A DNA stretch of 64,000 bases from Marivivens aquimaris (GTDB lineage: Bacteria; Pseudomonadota; Alphaproteobacteria; Rhodobacterales; Rhodobacteraceae). The stretch is taken from assembly GCF_015220045.1 (NCBI RefSeq), contig NZ_JADBGB010000001.1, positions 766,001-830,000 of the forward strand. Reading direction: 5' to 3'. Of this stretch, positions 35,872 through 44,336 are shown piece by piece; position 1 is the first letter of the stretch, and each line of letters begins with the position of its first letter. Below the pieces are notes generated by a model. That model saw only the letters and a list, made by a program, of their open reading frames with translations, had not been told where the DNA came from and made no database searches. The translations under genes and the position numbers were made by a program.

Positions 35872-35919
35872 TGTGCGGATTTTCGCACAGTTGTCGCTAA
35901 CACCTGTGTGGATTTCCGC
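35872..35919. promoter_or_regulatory. Paired binding sites upstream of dctP
   Basis: TGTGCGGATTTTCGC (35872-35886) and TGTGTGGATTTCCGC (35905-35919) are near-identical direct repeats, 33 bases apart start to start (about three helical turns). The first is also a dyad (TGTGCG/CGCACA). This is how upstream activator sites of NtrC/DctD-type proteins are arranged. A TATAAC box with weak -35 lies near 35941-35969; no GG-N10-GC sigma-54 promoter is visible. Confidence 0.5.
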
Positions 35920-35990
35920 CATGCCGCACCTGCGAAGGTACTCTTTAAGCAGGCCAATCCCTGTATAACTACCCAAAAATAAACAGAAAA

Positions 35991-36021
35991 ACGGCTCTCT
36001 ATGCATTATTTGCATAGCCGT
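35991..36021. repeat. Nested inverted repeat in the dctP leader
   Basis: ACGGCT (35991-35996) pairs with AGCCGT (36016-36021), and ATGCA (36001-36005) with TGCAT (36011-36015). The inner CTATGCA/TGCATAG pair is perfect over 7 bases with loop TTATT. It lies about 90 bases before the dctP start, downstream of the likely promoter, where an operator or leader stem would sit. Confidence 0.5.
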
Positions 36022-36110
36022 GTTGCGCTACCCGATCCCTTACCAGTTTAACAGATGCAGACGCTCCCAGAGGAAGGGAGCGCGGATCTACACTCTTGGG
36101 AGGGAAACCA

Positions 36111-37115
36111 ATGAAGTTTCTGAAGTTCGCAGTTTCCGCTGCTGCTCTGTCCGTTGCCGCAACCGGCGCTTACGCAGCATGTGATGATGGCGAGATCGTC
36201 GTTAAGTTCAGCCACGTCACCAACACCGACAAGCACCCGAAGGGTATCGCTGCCAACCTCCTGATGGAGCGCGTCAACGAAGAGATGGACGGCACCATGT
36301 GCATGGAAGTCTATCCGAACTCGACCCTCTACAATGATGACCAGGTTCTCGAAGCCATGCTTCAGGGCGACGTTCAACTCGCTGCTCCGTCGCTGTCGAA
36401 GTTCGAAACCTTCACCAAGCAATTCCGCATCTTCGACCTTCCGTTCATGTTCGTGAACATGGATGCCGTTGATGCATTCCAGTCGTCGGAAACCGGTCAG
36501 GCTATGATGGACTCGATGCAGCGCCGCGGCCTGCAGGGTCTGGGCTTCTGGCACAACGGTCTGAAGCAGTTCTCGGCCAACGTGCCGCTGATCGCTCCGG
36601 AAGACGCAGCAGGCCTGAAGTTCCGCGTACAGACCTCGGACGTTCTGGTTGCCCAGATGGAAGCTCTGAACGCTTCGCCGCAGCCGATGGCCTTCTCGGA
36701 AGTTTACGGCGCGCTGCAGACCGGCGTTGTTGACGGTCAGGAAAACACCTGGTCGAACATCTACGGCCAGAAGTTCTTCGAAGTTCAGGACGGCATCACC
36801 GAAACCAACCACGGTGTGCTCGACTACCTCGTTGTTGCGTCGACCGACTGGCTCGACAGCCTCGACGCCGATGTGCGTGACCAGTTCATGACCATTTTCC
36901 ACGAAGTCACCACCGAGCGTAACGCCGCCATCGGCGAAGTTGACGCGGAGAACCGTCAGGCTGTCCTCGACGCAGGCGCGACCATTCGCGAACTGTCGCC
37001 GGAGCAGCGTGAAGCTTGGGTTACGGCAATGAAGCCGGTCTGGGAGCAGTTCGAAGGTGACGTAGGCGCCGAGAACATCGCAGCCGCTCAGGAAATCAAC
37101 GCTTCGGTCCAGTAA
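36111..37115 (+). CDS. dctP: TRAP transporter substrate-binding protein
   Basis: DctP is the periplasmic receptor of the C4-dicarboxylate TRAP importer. The 334-residue product has a signal peptide (MKFLKFAVSAAALSVAATGAYA). The mature domain shows VVKFSHVTNTDKHPKG, the substrate arginine in LKFRVQTSDV, and MAFSEVYGALQTGVVDGQENTW. ATG 36111 has a strong GGGAGGG site; the upstream 36096 start would add five residues before the signal. Codon use is that of a highly expressed gene. A terminator follows, favouring excess DctP over DctQM. Confidence 0.95.
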   Translation: MKFLKFAVSAAALSVAATGAYAACDDGEIVVKFSHVTNTDKHPKGIAANLLMERVNEEMDGTMCMEVYPNSTLYNDDQVLEAMLQGDVQLAAPSLSKFETFTKQFRIFDLPFMFVNMDAVDAFQSSETGQAMMDSMQRRGLQGLGFWHNGLKQFSANVPLIAPEDAAGLKFRVQTSDVLVAQMEALNASPQPMAFSEVYGALQTGVVDGQENTWSNIYGQKFFEVQDGITETNHGVLDYLVVASTDWLDSLDADVRDQFMTIFHEVTTERNAAIGEVDAENRQAVLDAGATIRELSPEQREAWVTAMKPVWEQFEGDVGAENIAAAQEINASVQ

Positions 37116-37156
37116 GACCAACGCGGGGCCGGATCGGACCGGCCCACTGAAAACAG

Positions 37157-37186
37157 CGGCGGGCGCCAACAGTGCCCGCCGTTTTT
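37157..37186 (+). terminator. Partial terminator between dctP and dctQ
   Basis: CGGCGGGC (37157-37164) pairs perfectly with GCCCGCCG (37174-37181), followed by TTTTT. Such hairpins after binding-protein genes let a fraction of polymerase continue into dctQM. Confidence 0.75.
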
Positions 37187-37212
37187 ACATCCGGGGATGT
37201 AGGGGACAAACC

Positions 37213-37896
37213 ATGGCGTACAAATACGAGCCGAAAGGGCCGGTTGCGCGTGTGATCCACGAATTCGAAGAGACGATGATCGCTCTTCTCATGGGCCTCA
37301 TGACACTGGTCACATTTATCAACGTTATCCTGCGTTACGCATTCAACTCCCAACTTATCTGGGGTCTGGAGCTGACGCTTATCCTGTTTGCATGGCTGGT
37401 TCTGTTCGGCATCAGCTACGGCTTCAAGACGACCGCGCACCTTGGTGTGGATGTCCTCATCAACGCCGTGCCGCGCAAGGCCCGTATCGCTATTGGGATC
37501 ACCGCCGGTCTGCTGTCGATCCTCTACGCGGTTCTGCTGCTCAAGGGCGCATGGGACTACTGGGCGCCGTTCGCAGGCTTTGATGCTACCACGGGCCGCT
37601 GGTTCCCGACCGGATTTGCCAACAGCCGCGATCAGGGCTGGTATGAAACCGAGCAGATTCCGATCCCGTTTGCCAAGGAATGGCTCGAAGCGAACTTCAA
37701 CATGGGCGAAGCCTACGAGAAGATGCCGCGCCTTGTTCCCTATTTCATCCTGCCGTTCGGCATGTTGCTGATGCTCGTCCGCCTCATTCAGGCCACCGCC
37801 CGCCTGTTCACGGGCGAAGCCGAAAGCATCATCGTTTCCCACGAAGCCGAGGACGCCGTCGAAGAAGCTGGCGCCGCGCTGAAGAAGGAAGTCTGA
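37213..37896 (+). CDS. dctQ: TRAP transporter small permease
   Basis: DctQ is the four-helix small subunit that binds DctM. The 227-residue product has membrane segments near 25-45, 55-75, 95-115 and 180-200. It is longer than the usual 160-170 residues because of an insert between the third and fourth segments (about residues 118-172, GRWFPTGFANSRDQ...). ATG 37213. Four bases separate it from dctM. Confidence 0.92.
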   Translation: MAYKYEPKGPVARVIHEFEETMIALLMGLMTLVTFINVILRYAFNSQLIWGLELTLILFAWLVLFGISYGFKTTAHLGVDVLINAVPRKARIAIGITAGLLSILYAVLLLKGAWDYWAPFAGFDATTGRWFPTGFANSRDQGWYETEQIPIPFAKEWLEANFNMGEAYEKMPRLVPYFILPFGMLLMLVRLIQATARLFTGEAESIIVSHEAEDAVEEAGAALKKEV

Positions 37897-37900
37897 GACA

Positions 37901-39715
37901 ATGGAAGTCGTCATTCTCTTTGCGGTCGTTATCGGCCTGCTGATGCTCGGCGTGCCGATCGCGATCTCGCTCGGCCTCGCGTCGACCCTGTTCCTTCTGG
38001 TGCTGTCGGATAGCTCGCTCGCGTCCATCGCGCAGTCGCTCTATCAGGCGATGGCGGGCCACTACACGCTGCTCGCGATCCCGTTCTTCATTCTGGCCTC
38101 GTCGTTCATGTCGACGGGCGGCGTGGCGAAGCGGATCATCAATTTCGCGATTGCCACCGTTGGCCATATGCGCGGCGGTCTGGCGATTGCGGGCGTTCTG
38201 GCCTGTATGCTCTTCGCTGCGCTGTCAGGTTCGTCCCCTGCGACCGTTGTCGCTGTGGGTTCGATCGTGATCGCAGGTATGCAGCGCGTGGGCTATTCCA
38301 AGGAATTCGCGGCAGGCGTCATTTGTAACGCAGGTACGCTCGGCATCCTGATCCCGCCGTCGATCGTGATGGTGGTCTACGCCTCTGCCACGGACGTCTC
38401 GGTCGGCCGTATGTTCCTCGCCGGCGTCATTCCGGGCCTTCTGGCCGGTATCATGTTGATGGCCGCGATCTACGTTATCGCTCGCGTCAAGAACCTGCCC
38501 AAGGGCGAATGGCTCGGCTGGACCGAGGTCTTCGGCTCCATGCTGGACGCGTCTTGGGGTCTTTTCCTGATGGTGGTCATCCTTGGCGGTATCTACGGCG
38601 GTGTCTTCACCCCGACCGAAGCCGCTGCACTTGCGTCGGTCTACGCGTTCCTCGTTGCGGTCTTCATCTATCGCGACATGGGCCCGCTCAAAGGCACCGC
38701 TTGGGTGCCAGAAGGTGATCGCGGCGAAGCACTCCTCGGCTTCCGCGTCTGGGGCTTTGCCGTCGTCACCACGCTGATCTACGTCACCGCCGCCTTCATG
38801 ATCGGTGCTCCGATCTCCAGCGGTCTGATGGCAGGCGCCGTGTTCTTCATCATCGCCACGGTCCTTGGCGGCATGATGCACCGCGCCGTTGCCGAAGGCT
38901 GGGCGATGTCTCTCGCAATTGGTGCGATTGTCCTCGCTGGCGTGCTGCCGCTTGTGTTCACCCTGATCTCAATCTGGGGCAACGCGGACCTCAACACTAC
39001 GATGCAGGTGATCCAGACTATCCTCGCAGTGATCGTCATGCTGCTGCCCGCGTCGGTCTTCATCTTCGCGCTGATGCGCGCTGCCGAGGGCCTCGTGCAG
39101 TCGGGCGGCACCTACGAGAACTCCCTGCGCAAGGGTGTGGGCTACGTGGTAAAGGCGAACCTCGACAACCTCGCGATGTTCCTGCCTGCGCTGGTCCACA
39201 AGGACACCAAGCACACGCTGCTCGAAGCAGGTAAGCTGACCGTCACCCTGATGTTCATTATCGCCAACGCGCTGATCCTCAAACACGTCCTCACCGACGA
39301 GCAGATCCCCCAGCGCATCACCGAAAGCCTGTTGGCTGCCGGACTTGGCCCGATCACCTTCCTGATCGTGGTGAATGTGATCCTGCTCATCGGGGGTCAG
39401 TTCATGGAGCCCTCGGGCCTCATCGTGATCGTTGCGCCGCTGGTATTCCCGATCGCGATGGAGCTGGGTATCGACCCGATCCACCTCGGCATCATCATGG
39501 TCGTGAACATGGAAATCGGCATGATCACCCCGCCGGTCGGCCTCAACCTCTTCGTCACCTCGGGCGTTGCAGGGATGCCGATGATGCGCGTGGTCAAAGC
39601 GGCCCTGCCGTTCCTCGCCGTGCTTTTCGTCTTCCTGATCCTGATCACATACGTGCCATGGATTTCGACGGCACTGCCCATCAGCGTGATGGGACCGGAG
39701 ATCATCACCAACTAA
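37901..39715 (+). CDS. dctM: TRAP transporter large permease, extended form
   Basis: DctM is the sodium-coupled transport subunit. The 604-residue product has the usual DctM ends (LGVPIAISLGLASTLFLLV, SGSSPATVVAVGSIVI, and C-terminal MITPPVGLNLFVTSG). It is about 170 residues longer than standard because of a central insert with extra hydrophobic segments (about residues 265-435). The insert keeps frame and codon bias, so it is not an assembly artefact. It pairs with the similarly enlarged DctQ. A strong terminator follows. Confidence 0.93.
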   Translation: MEVVILFAVVIGLLMLGVPIAISLGLASTLFLLVLSDSSLASIAQSLYQAMAGHYTLLAIPFFILASSFMSTGGVAKRIINFAIATVGHMRGGLAIAGVLACMLFAALSGSSPATVVAVGSIVIAGMQRVGYSKEFAAGVICNAGTLGILIPPSIVMVVYASATDVSVGRMFLAGVIPGLLAGIMLMAAIYVIARVKNLPKGEWLGWTEVFGSMLDASWGLFLMVVILGGIYGGVFTPTEAAALASVYAFLVAVFIYRDMGPLKGTAWVPEGDRGEALLGFRVWGFAVVTTLIYVTAAFMIGAPISSGLMAGAVFFIIATVLGGMMHRAVAEGWAMSLAIGAIVLAGVLPLVFTLISIWGNADLNTTMQVIQTILAVIVMLLPASVFIFALMRAAEGLVQSGGTYENSLRKGVGYVVKANLDNLAMFLPALVHKDTKHTLLEAGKLTVTLMFIIANALILKHVLTDEQIPQRITESLLAAGLGPITFLIVVNVILLIGGQFMEPSGLIVIVAPLVFPIAMELGIDPIHLGIIMVVNMEIGMITPPVGLNLFVTSGVAGMPMMRVVKAALPFLAVLFVFLILITYVPWISTALPISVMGPEIITN

Positions 39716-39721
39716 AAACGA

Positions 39722-39748
39722 AAGCGGCGCCTCAATCGGGCGCCGCTT
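39722..39748. terminator. Terminator shared by dctM and tpiA
   Basis: AAGCGGCGCC (39722-39731) pairs perfectly with GGCGCCGCTT (39739-39748). On the plus strand CTTC follows; on the minus strand CGTTTTTAG follows, giving a T-tract for tpiA as well. Confidence 0.7.
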
Positions 39749-39751
39749 CTT

Positions 39752-39812
39752 CATTCTGACCCCAAATACCTCGGGGGTAGGCCGTCAGGCCGTAGGGGGC
39801 AGAGCCCCCTTT
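39752..39812 (-). repeat. Composite 3'-end element, copy 1
   Basis: Read on the minus strand straight after the tpiA stop: GGGGGCTCTGCCCCC, a GGCCTGACGGCC stretch, ACCCCCGAGGTATTTGGGG, a purine tract (GAATGAAGAA), then the terminator at 39748-39722. The same order of parts occurs at 54180 and 58752 on the plus strand. Confidence 0.6.
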
Positions 39813-40557
39813 ACGCGTTTTCCAGCGCAGTGATGATCGGACCGAAATCCGCAGCCTTGAGGCTTGCGCCGCCGACCAGCGCGCCATCGACGTCCGCCAC
39901 AGCGAAAATCTCGTCCGCGTTCGAGGCTTTGACCGAACCGCCGTACAGAATGCGAAACGCGTTGCCTTCGTTGCCGAAGCGCTCGGTCAGGCGCGAGCGG
40001 ACGAAAGCGTGGACTTCCGCGATCTGCTCGGTGGTTGGAACCTTGCCCGTGCCGATAGCCCAGACGGGTTCATAGGCGATCACAGAGTTTGCTCCTGTCG
40101 CGTTATCCGGCACCGAACCATCAAGCTGACCGCCGATGACGTCCAGAGTGCTACCGCTTTCGCGTTCGTCCAGCGTCTCGCCGATGCAAATGACGGCCAC
40201 CGCGCCGGCCCCAATCGCCGCCTCGGATTTGGCACGTACATCCGCGTCGCTCTCGCCGTGGTCGGCGCGGCGCTCGGAGTGTCCGGTGATGATATAGCTT
40301 GCGCCGGCGTCCACCAGCATCGGTGCGCCCAGATCGCCCGTGTGAGCGCCTTTTTCATTGACGTGGCAATCTTGTGCGCCCACGGCAAGCGCGTGGCCCT
40401 CGGCCTTGTCCGCCAGAGCGGAGACCAGCGTCGCGGGCGGGCAGATCAAAACATCTACCGACGGAGAGGCGTGCTCGGCCATCAGCGTTTCGATCTCGCC
40501 GAGGGACGCTTTGGTCCCGTTCATTTTCCAATTACCGGCAGCAAGTTTGCGGCGCAT
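39811..40557 (-). CDS. tpiA: Triosephosphate isomerase
   Basis: TpiA interconverts dihydroxyacetone phosphate and glyceraldehyde 3-phosphate. The 248-residue product has the catalytic residues in order: K in [10 protein letters not shown] in [10 protein letters not shown] in [13 protein letters not shown], and the phosphate loop [12 protein letters not shown] chose ATG at 40555-40557, which puts the start at the family position; a longer frame adds 13 unrelated residues. Confidence 0.95.
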   Translation of the reverse strand: MRRKLAAGNWKMNGTKASLGEIETLMAEHASPSVDVLICPPATLVSALADKAEGHALAVGAQDCHVNEKGAHTGDLGAPMLVDAGASYIITGHSERRADHGESDADVRAKSEAAIGAGAVAVICIGETLDERESGSTLDVIGGQLDGSVPDNATGANSVIAYEPVWAIGTGKVPTTEQIAEVHAFVRSRLTERFGNEGNAFRILYGGSVKASNADEIFAVADVDGALVGGASLKAADFGPIITALENA

Positions 40558-40640
40558 GTGTGATTTCTCCTCCAAATTTCGGAGAAGTACTAACAAGCGC
40601 CGCTTGATACGAAAAGATCAGTAGTGAGACGAAAAACGTT

Positions 40641-41006
40641 TTATTGTTTCGCGCTTAGGTTCTCATCGAACTTGATAGATTCGCCGCATCCGCAGGCGTC
40701 AACAACGTTCGGATTGCGGAACTTGAAGCCGGACTCGAGCAGCGAGGTCTCGTAATCGACTTCGGTCCCGAACAGGAACATCTGCGCCATCGGCGCGATG
40801 ATGATCCGCGCACCGTTCTGTTCGACGACCTCGTCATGGGTGTCGAATTCGTCCACGTAGTCCATGGTGTATTCCATGCCTGCGCAGCCGCCTTTTTTCA
40901 CGCCGATGCGCAGACCTTTGTGGTCACCCTTTTCCATGAGGCGGGCGATTTGCGCAGCGGCGCGGTCTGTCATGGTCACGGCTTGCTTGCCGGGAATGCC
41001 GAACAT
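40641..41006 (-). CDS. HesB/IscA-family Fe-S assembly protein (SufA-like)
   Basis: The 121-residue product has the A-type carrier cysteines: KKGGCAGMEY and VDACGCGESIKF. It lies 29 bases after the SufT-like gene on the same strand, the SUF accessory pair common in Rhodobacterales. The sufBCD genes are not in this window. A-type carriers transfer [2Fe-2S]/[4Fe-4S] clusters. Confidence 0.9.
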   Translation of the reverse strand: MFGIPGKQAVTMTDRAAAQIARLMEKGDHKGLRIGVKKGGCAGMEYTMDYVDEFDTHDEVVEQNGARIIIAPMAQMFLFGTEVDYETSLLESGFKFRNPNVVDACGCGESIKFDENLSAKQ

Positions 41007-41035
41007 CGGTTGTCTCCTTCGCAGCGGATGGCTGC

Positions 41036-41398
41036 TTACATAAAGCCCAGTTCAAGGCGGGCTTCGTCGCTCATCATGTCCATGCCCCACTGGGGCTCCC
41101 ATGTCAGTTCGACGTCGATCGAGCGGACGCCCTGAACCATGCTGATCGCATCGTGCACCCAGCCCGGCATTTCGCCAGCGACAGGGCAACCCGGAGCGGT
41201 CAGGGTCATGATGACTTTGACATCGCCATCGTCATTGATCTGGATGGTATAGACGAGACCGAGATCGTAAATGTTCACCGGAATTTCGGGGTCGAAAACG
41301 GTGCGGCAGGCTTCGACGACAGCATCATAGAGCGCGTGGTCCGTGCTGGACGGCGCGATGAGTGGAGTGCCTTCGAGGTTCGCTTGCGTTTCAGTCAT
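41036..41398 (-). CDS. MIP18/DUF59-family SUF maturation protein (SufT-like)
   Basis: The 120-residue product has the DUF59 core: VFDPEIPVNIYDLGLVY, then TLTAPGCPVAGEMPGWV with the conserved cysteine, then VELTWEPQWGMDMMS. SufT and relatives help mature Fe-S proteins. It is upstream of the A-type carrier gene and transcribed with it. Confidence 0.9.
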   Translation of the reverse strand: MTETQANLEGTPLIAPSSTDHALYDAVVEACRTVFDPEIPVNIYDLGLVYTIQINDDGDVKVIMTLTAPGCPVAGEMPGWVHDAISMVQGVRSIDVELTWEPQWGMDMMSDEARLELGFM

Positions 41399-41558
41399 TG
41401 GTCCGCCTATCTATTCCTGACTGAACATATAGGAAAACTGCTGGGCAGCGTAAAGGGGAGGCGGCATGGCTTCGTCGTGCGGTTTTGTGCCCCCAAGGAT
41501 GCGCTTTTCAACACGGCCCGTTCGTCATATGAGCAGATTTCCAGCAGGAGATTGACCC

Positions 41559-42686
41559 ATGACCCGCTTCTCGTTCGACCTCAAAGCGACTGACGGCAAG
41601 GCCCGCACCGGCGTTATTCACACCCAGCGGGGCGATATTCGCACGCCTGCGTTCATGCCCGTGGGCACGGCCGGTACGGTTAAGGCGATGATGCCCGAGA
41701 GCGTTGCGGCCACAGGTGCCGATATTCTTCTGGGCAATACCTATCACCTGATGCTCCGCCCGACGGCGGAGCGGGTCGCGAACATGGGCGGCCTTCACAA
41801 GTTTATGAACTGGGACAAACCGATCCTGACCGACTCGGGCGGTTTTCAGGTCATGTCGCTGGCCGATCTGCGCAAACTGACCGAGGACGGCGTGACCTTC
41901 CGCAGCCACGTTGACGGCTCCAAGCACTACCTGACGCCCGAGCGCTCGATGGAAATCCAGAAGCTGCTCGGCTCGGACATCGTGATGTGCTTCGACGAAT
42001 GCCCCGCGCTGCCGGCCGATGAAAAGCGCGTGGCCGAGTCGATGCGTCTGTCGATGCGTTGGGCGCAGCGATCCCGCGATGCGTTCGGTGATCGTCCGGG
42101 ACATGCGCTGTTCGGCATCCAGCAGGGCGGCGTGACCGAAGAACTGCGCGCCGAAAGCGCCGAGGCACTCCAGAACATCGGCTTCGATGGCTACGCAGTC
42201 GGCGGTCTTGCCGTGGGCGAGGGGCAGGAGGCCATGTTTGGCGTCCTTGAATACGCGCCAGACCAACTGCCCGTCGACAAGCCGCGTTATCTCATGGGGG
42301 TCGGCAAGCCCGACGATATCGTCGGCGCGGTCAAGCGCGGCATCGACATGATGGACTGCGTTCTGCCCAGCCGTTCGGGCCGCACCGGTCAGGCATGGAC
42401 ACGCCGCGGTCAGGTCAACATCAAGAACGCCCGCCATCAGGACGACCCGCGCCCGCTGGACGAAAACTGCTCGTGCCCCGCGTGCCGCAACTACAGCCGC
42501 GCTTACCTGCATCACGTCTTCCGCGCAGGAGAGATGATTTCGGGTATGCTGCTGACGTGGCACAACCTGCATTACTACCAAGAGATCATGCAGGGAATGC
42601 GCGACGCCATCGCGGAGCAGCGTTTCGACGCTTGGGAAGCCGATTTCCACGCGCAGCGTGCCGAAGGCGATATCGACCGCCTGTAA
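41559..42686 (+). CDS. tgt: Queuine tRNA-ribosyltransferase
   Basis: Tgt swaps guanine 34 for preQ1 in tRNAs with GUN anticodons. The 375-residue product has the nucleophile region [11 protein letters not shown], the second aspartate in [22 protein letters not shown], and the C-terminal zinc motif CSCPAC...H. ATG 41559 has an AGGAG site. It is divergent from the Fe-S genes. Confidence 0.96.
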   Translation: MTRFSFDLKATDGKARTGVIHTQRGDIRTPAFMPVGTAGTVKAMMPESVAATGADILLGNTYHLMLRPTAERVANMGGLHKFMNWDKPILTDSGGFQVMSLADLRKLTEDGVTFRSHVDGSKHYLTPERSMEIQKLLGSDIVMCFDECPALPADEKRVAESMRLSMRWAQRSRDAFGDRPGHALFGIQQGGVTEELRAESAEALQNIGFDGYAVGGLAVGEGQEAMFGVLEYAPDQLPVDKPRYLMGVGKPDDIVGAVKRGIDMMDCVLPSRSGRTGQAWTRRGQVNIKNARHQDDPRPLDENCSCPACRNYSRAYLHHVFRAGEMISGMLLTWHNLHYYQEIMQGMRDAIAEQRFDAWEADFHAQRAEGDIDRL

Positions 42687-42815
42687 CTCCTGAAACCCGC
42701 AGAGCAAAAGGATAGGCTGCGTAAGAGCGCACCTATTTTGCACCGTTTCCCGTAGAGGCCGAGGCAACACGCCTGCGGCCTCTGTGCTGTTATTGATTGC
42801 CGTGGGGAAAACGAG

Positions 42816-44132
42816 ATGCTGAACACTCCAGATCAGGACATGGCTCCGGTCATCGACGCCGCATTGGCCAAGGATGCGGTGCGTCCGACCTCGGGTGCGG
42901 CGCCGTTCGAGTTTGAAGAGATTTTCTTTTCCCGCACCGACAAGCGCGGCGTCATTCAGGCGTTCAACGATATCTTTGTCAGGATTGCCGATCATCCGAG
43001 CGAAAAGCTGAAAGGCGCGCCGCACAAGATCATCCGCAATCCTGACATGCCCAAAGGCGTTTTCTGGCTGCTGTGGGAAGGCATCCAGTCAGGCAAGGCT
43101 ATCGGCAGCTACGTGAAGAACCGCGCCGCTGACGGGCTGTATTACTGGGTCTACGCCTTGGTCACACCGCTTAAGGACGGCTATCTGTCGGTCCGCATCA
43201 AGCCGTCCAGTGAACATTTCGAGCTGATCCAGAAGGTCTACGCCGATCTTTTGGGGCGCGAGAAGGACGAGGGGCTGACGCCGGCCGAAAGCGCCGCCGC
43301 GCTCGTCGAGACGCTGCAAGGCATGGGCTACCCCAACTACTTCGGCTTTCAGGTCGATGCGCTGGTGGCCGAATACAACGCCCGCCACCGCCAGCTCGGT
43401 CGCAAGCCCGACCAGTCCATTGCCGACCTGATGCAGTTGGTACGCTCTGCCCGCGAAACCAAAAAAGACCTCGATCACCTTGCGATCATGTTTCGAGGGG
43501 CGAACTTGCTGACACTGAACATGCAGGTGATCGCGACCAAGCTGCGTTCCGGTCGCCGCACCATCAGCGAGATCGCGCGGAACTACGGCATGATGCTCGG
43601 CGAATTGCAGACGCACCTCGACCAGTTCGAAATCCTCGTGAGGGGAGAGGGCATGTTCGCCGCCGCTATGGAAGAGCTGGTTCTGTACGAACACTGCTCC
43701 ACCAAGCTGATGGCGGAGGTGTGCGAGGCGTTCGACAAGACACAGACCGTGTTCGCTGAAGTCGACAATGACTTCGAGGCGGAAACGCTGCGCCGTGTCA
43801 CCACAAACTTCACCCAGCGCACGGCCAATACGGTCGCCCGCATTTCCGACCACGTTCGCGACCTGCGCCGCAACCTCGATTTCCTGCGACGCCTGATCGT
43901 CGGCCTGTCTACCGTCCGCATCGCCTGCCGCGTCGAAAGCGGGGTGCTGAACACCAAGAACGGCGGTCTGGACACCATTGTCACAAGGCTGGACCAGCTT
44001 CAGGAGGAAATCGCAGGAATCCTCGACCGTATGGAGCAGGCCAGCGCGCTGACGCTTGAAGCCATGGACGACTTCCAGCAGATCGCCAAGCGCAAGGAAC
44101 GCGATGATCTCAAAGTAAAAGCATGGGTCTGA
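42816..44132 (+). CDS. Aer-like PAS protein with novel helical C-terminus, 438 aa
   Basis: Residues about 38-135 match the flavin-binding Aer-type PAS domain: FFSRTDKRGVIQAFNDIFV, IIRNPDMPKGVFWLLWEGI, KNRAADGLYYWVYALVTP. What follows is a long, soluble, helical region (about 150-430) with heptad-like spacing (LDHLAIMFRGANLLTLNMQVIA...). There is no membrane segment, HAMP or MCP hairpin tip. It may sense redox or oxygen through FAD and act on another partner. ATG 42816. Confidence 0.8.
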   Translation: MLNTPDQDMAPVIDAALAKDAVRPTSGAAPFEFEEIFFSRTDKRGVIQAFNDIFVRIADHPSEKLKGAPHKIIRNPDMPKGVFWLLWEGIQSGKAIGSYVKNRAADGLYYWVYALVTPLKDGYLSVRIKPSSEHFELIQKVYADLLGREKDEGLTPAESAAALVETLQGMGYPNYFGFQVDALVAEYNARHRQLGRKPDQSIADLMQLVRSARETKKDLDHLAIMFRGANLLTLNMQVIATKLRSGRRTISEIARNYGMMLGELQTHLDQFEILVRGEGMFAAAMEELVLYEHCSTKLMAEVCEAFDKTQTVFAEVDNDFEAETLRRVTTNFTQRTANTVARISDHVRDLRRNLDFLRRLIVGLSTVRIACRVESGVLNTKNGGLDTIVTRLDQLQEEIAGILDRMEQASALTLEAMDDFQQIAKRKERDDLKVKAWV

Positions 44133-44336
44133 ACCTCTGCTTAAGACTTCGGTGTCAGAACAGAGGTAGAACAGGCGCGGAGCTTGCAGGTCTCCGATTT
44201 CCCGAAGTCGGTGTCATTTGTATACCGTTGCCGCTTGAATCCCGCTGCGATGCGGCCCATGTTTAGCATCTTAGTGGAGATGGCTCGGCTGCCTTGATGG
44301 GGCCAAGTTATCTTGCCAGCAAAAAAGGAAAAGTTG

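Noticed and set aside
35930..36110. Sigma-54 promoter for dctP
   Set aside because: No GG-N10-GC pair with the right spacing was found, consistent with the regulator lacking GAFTGA.
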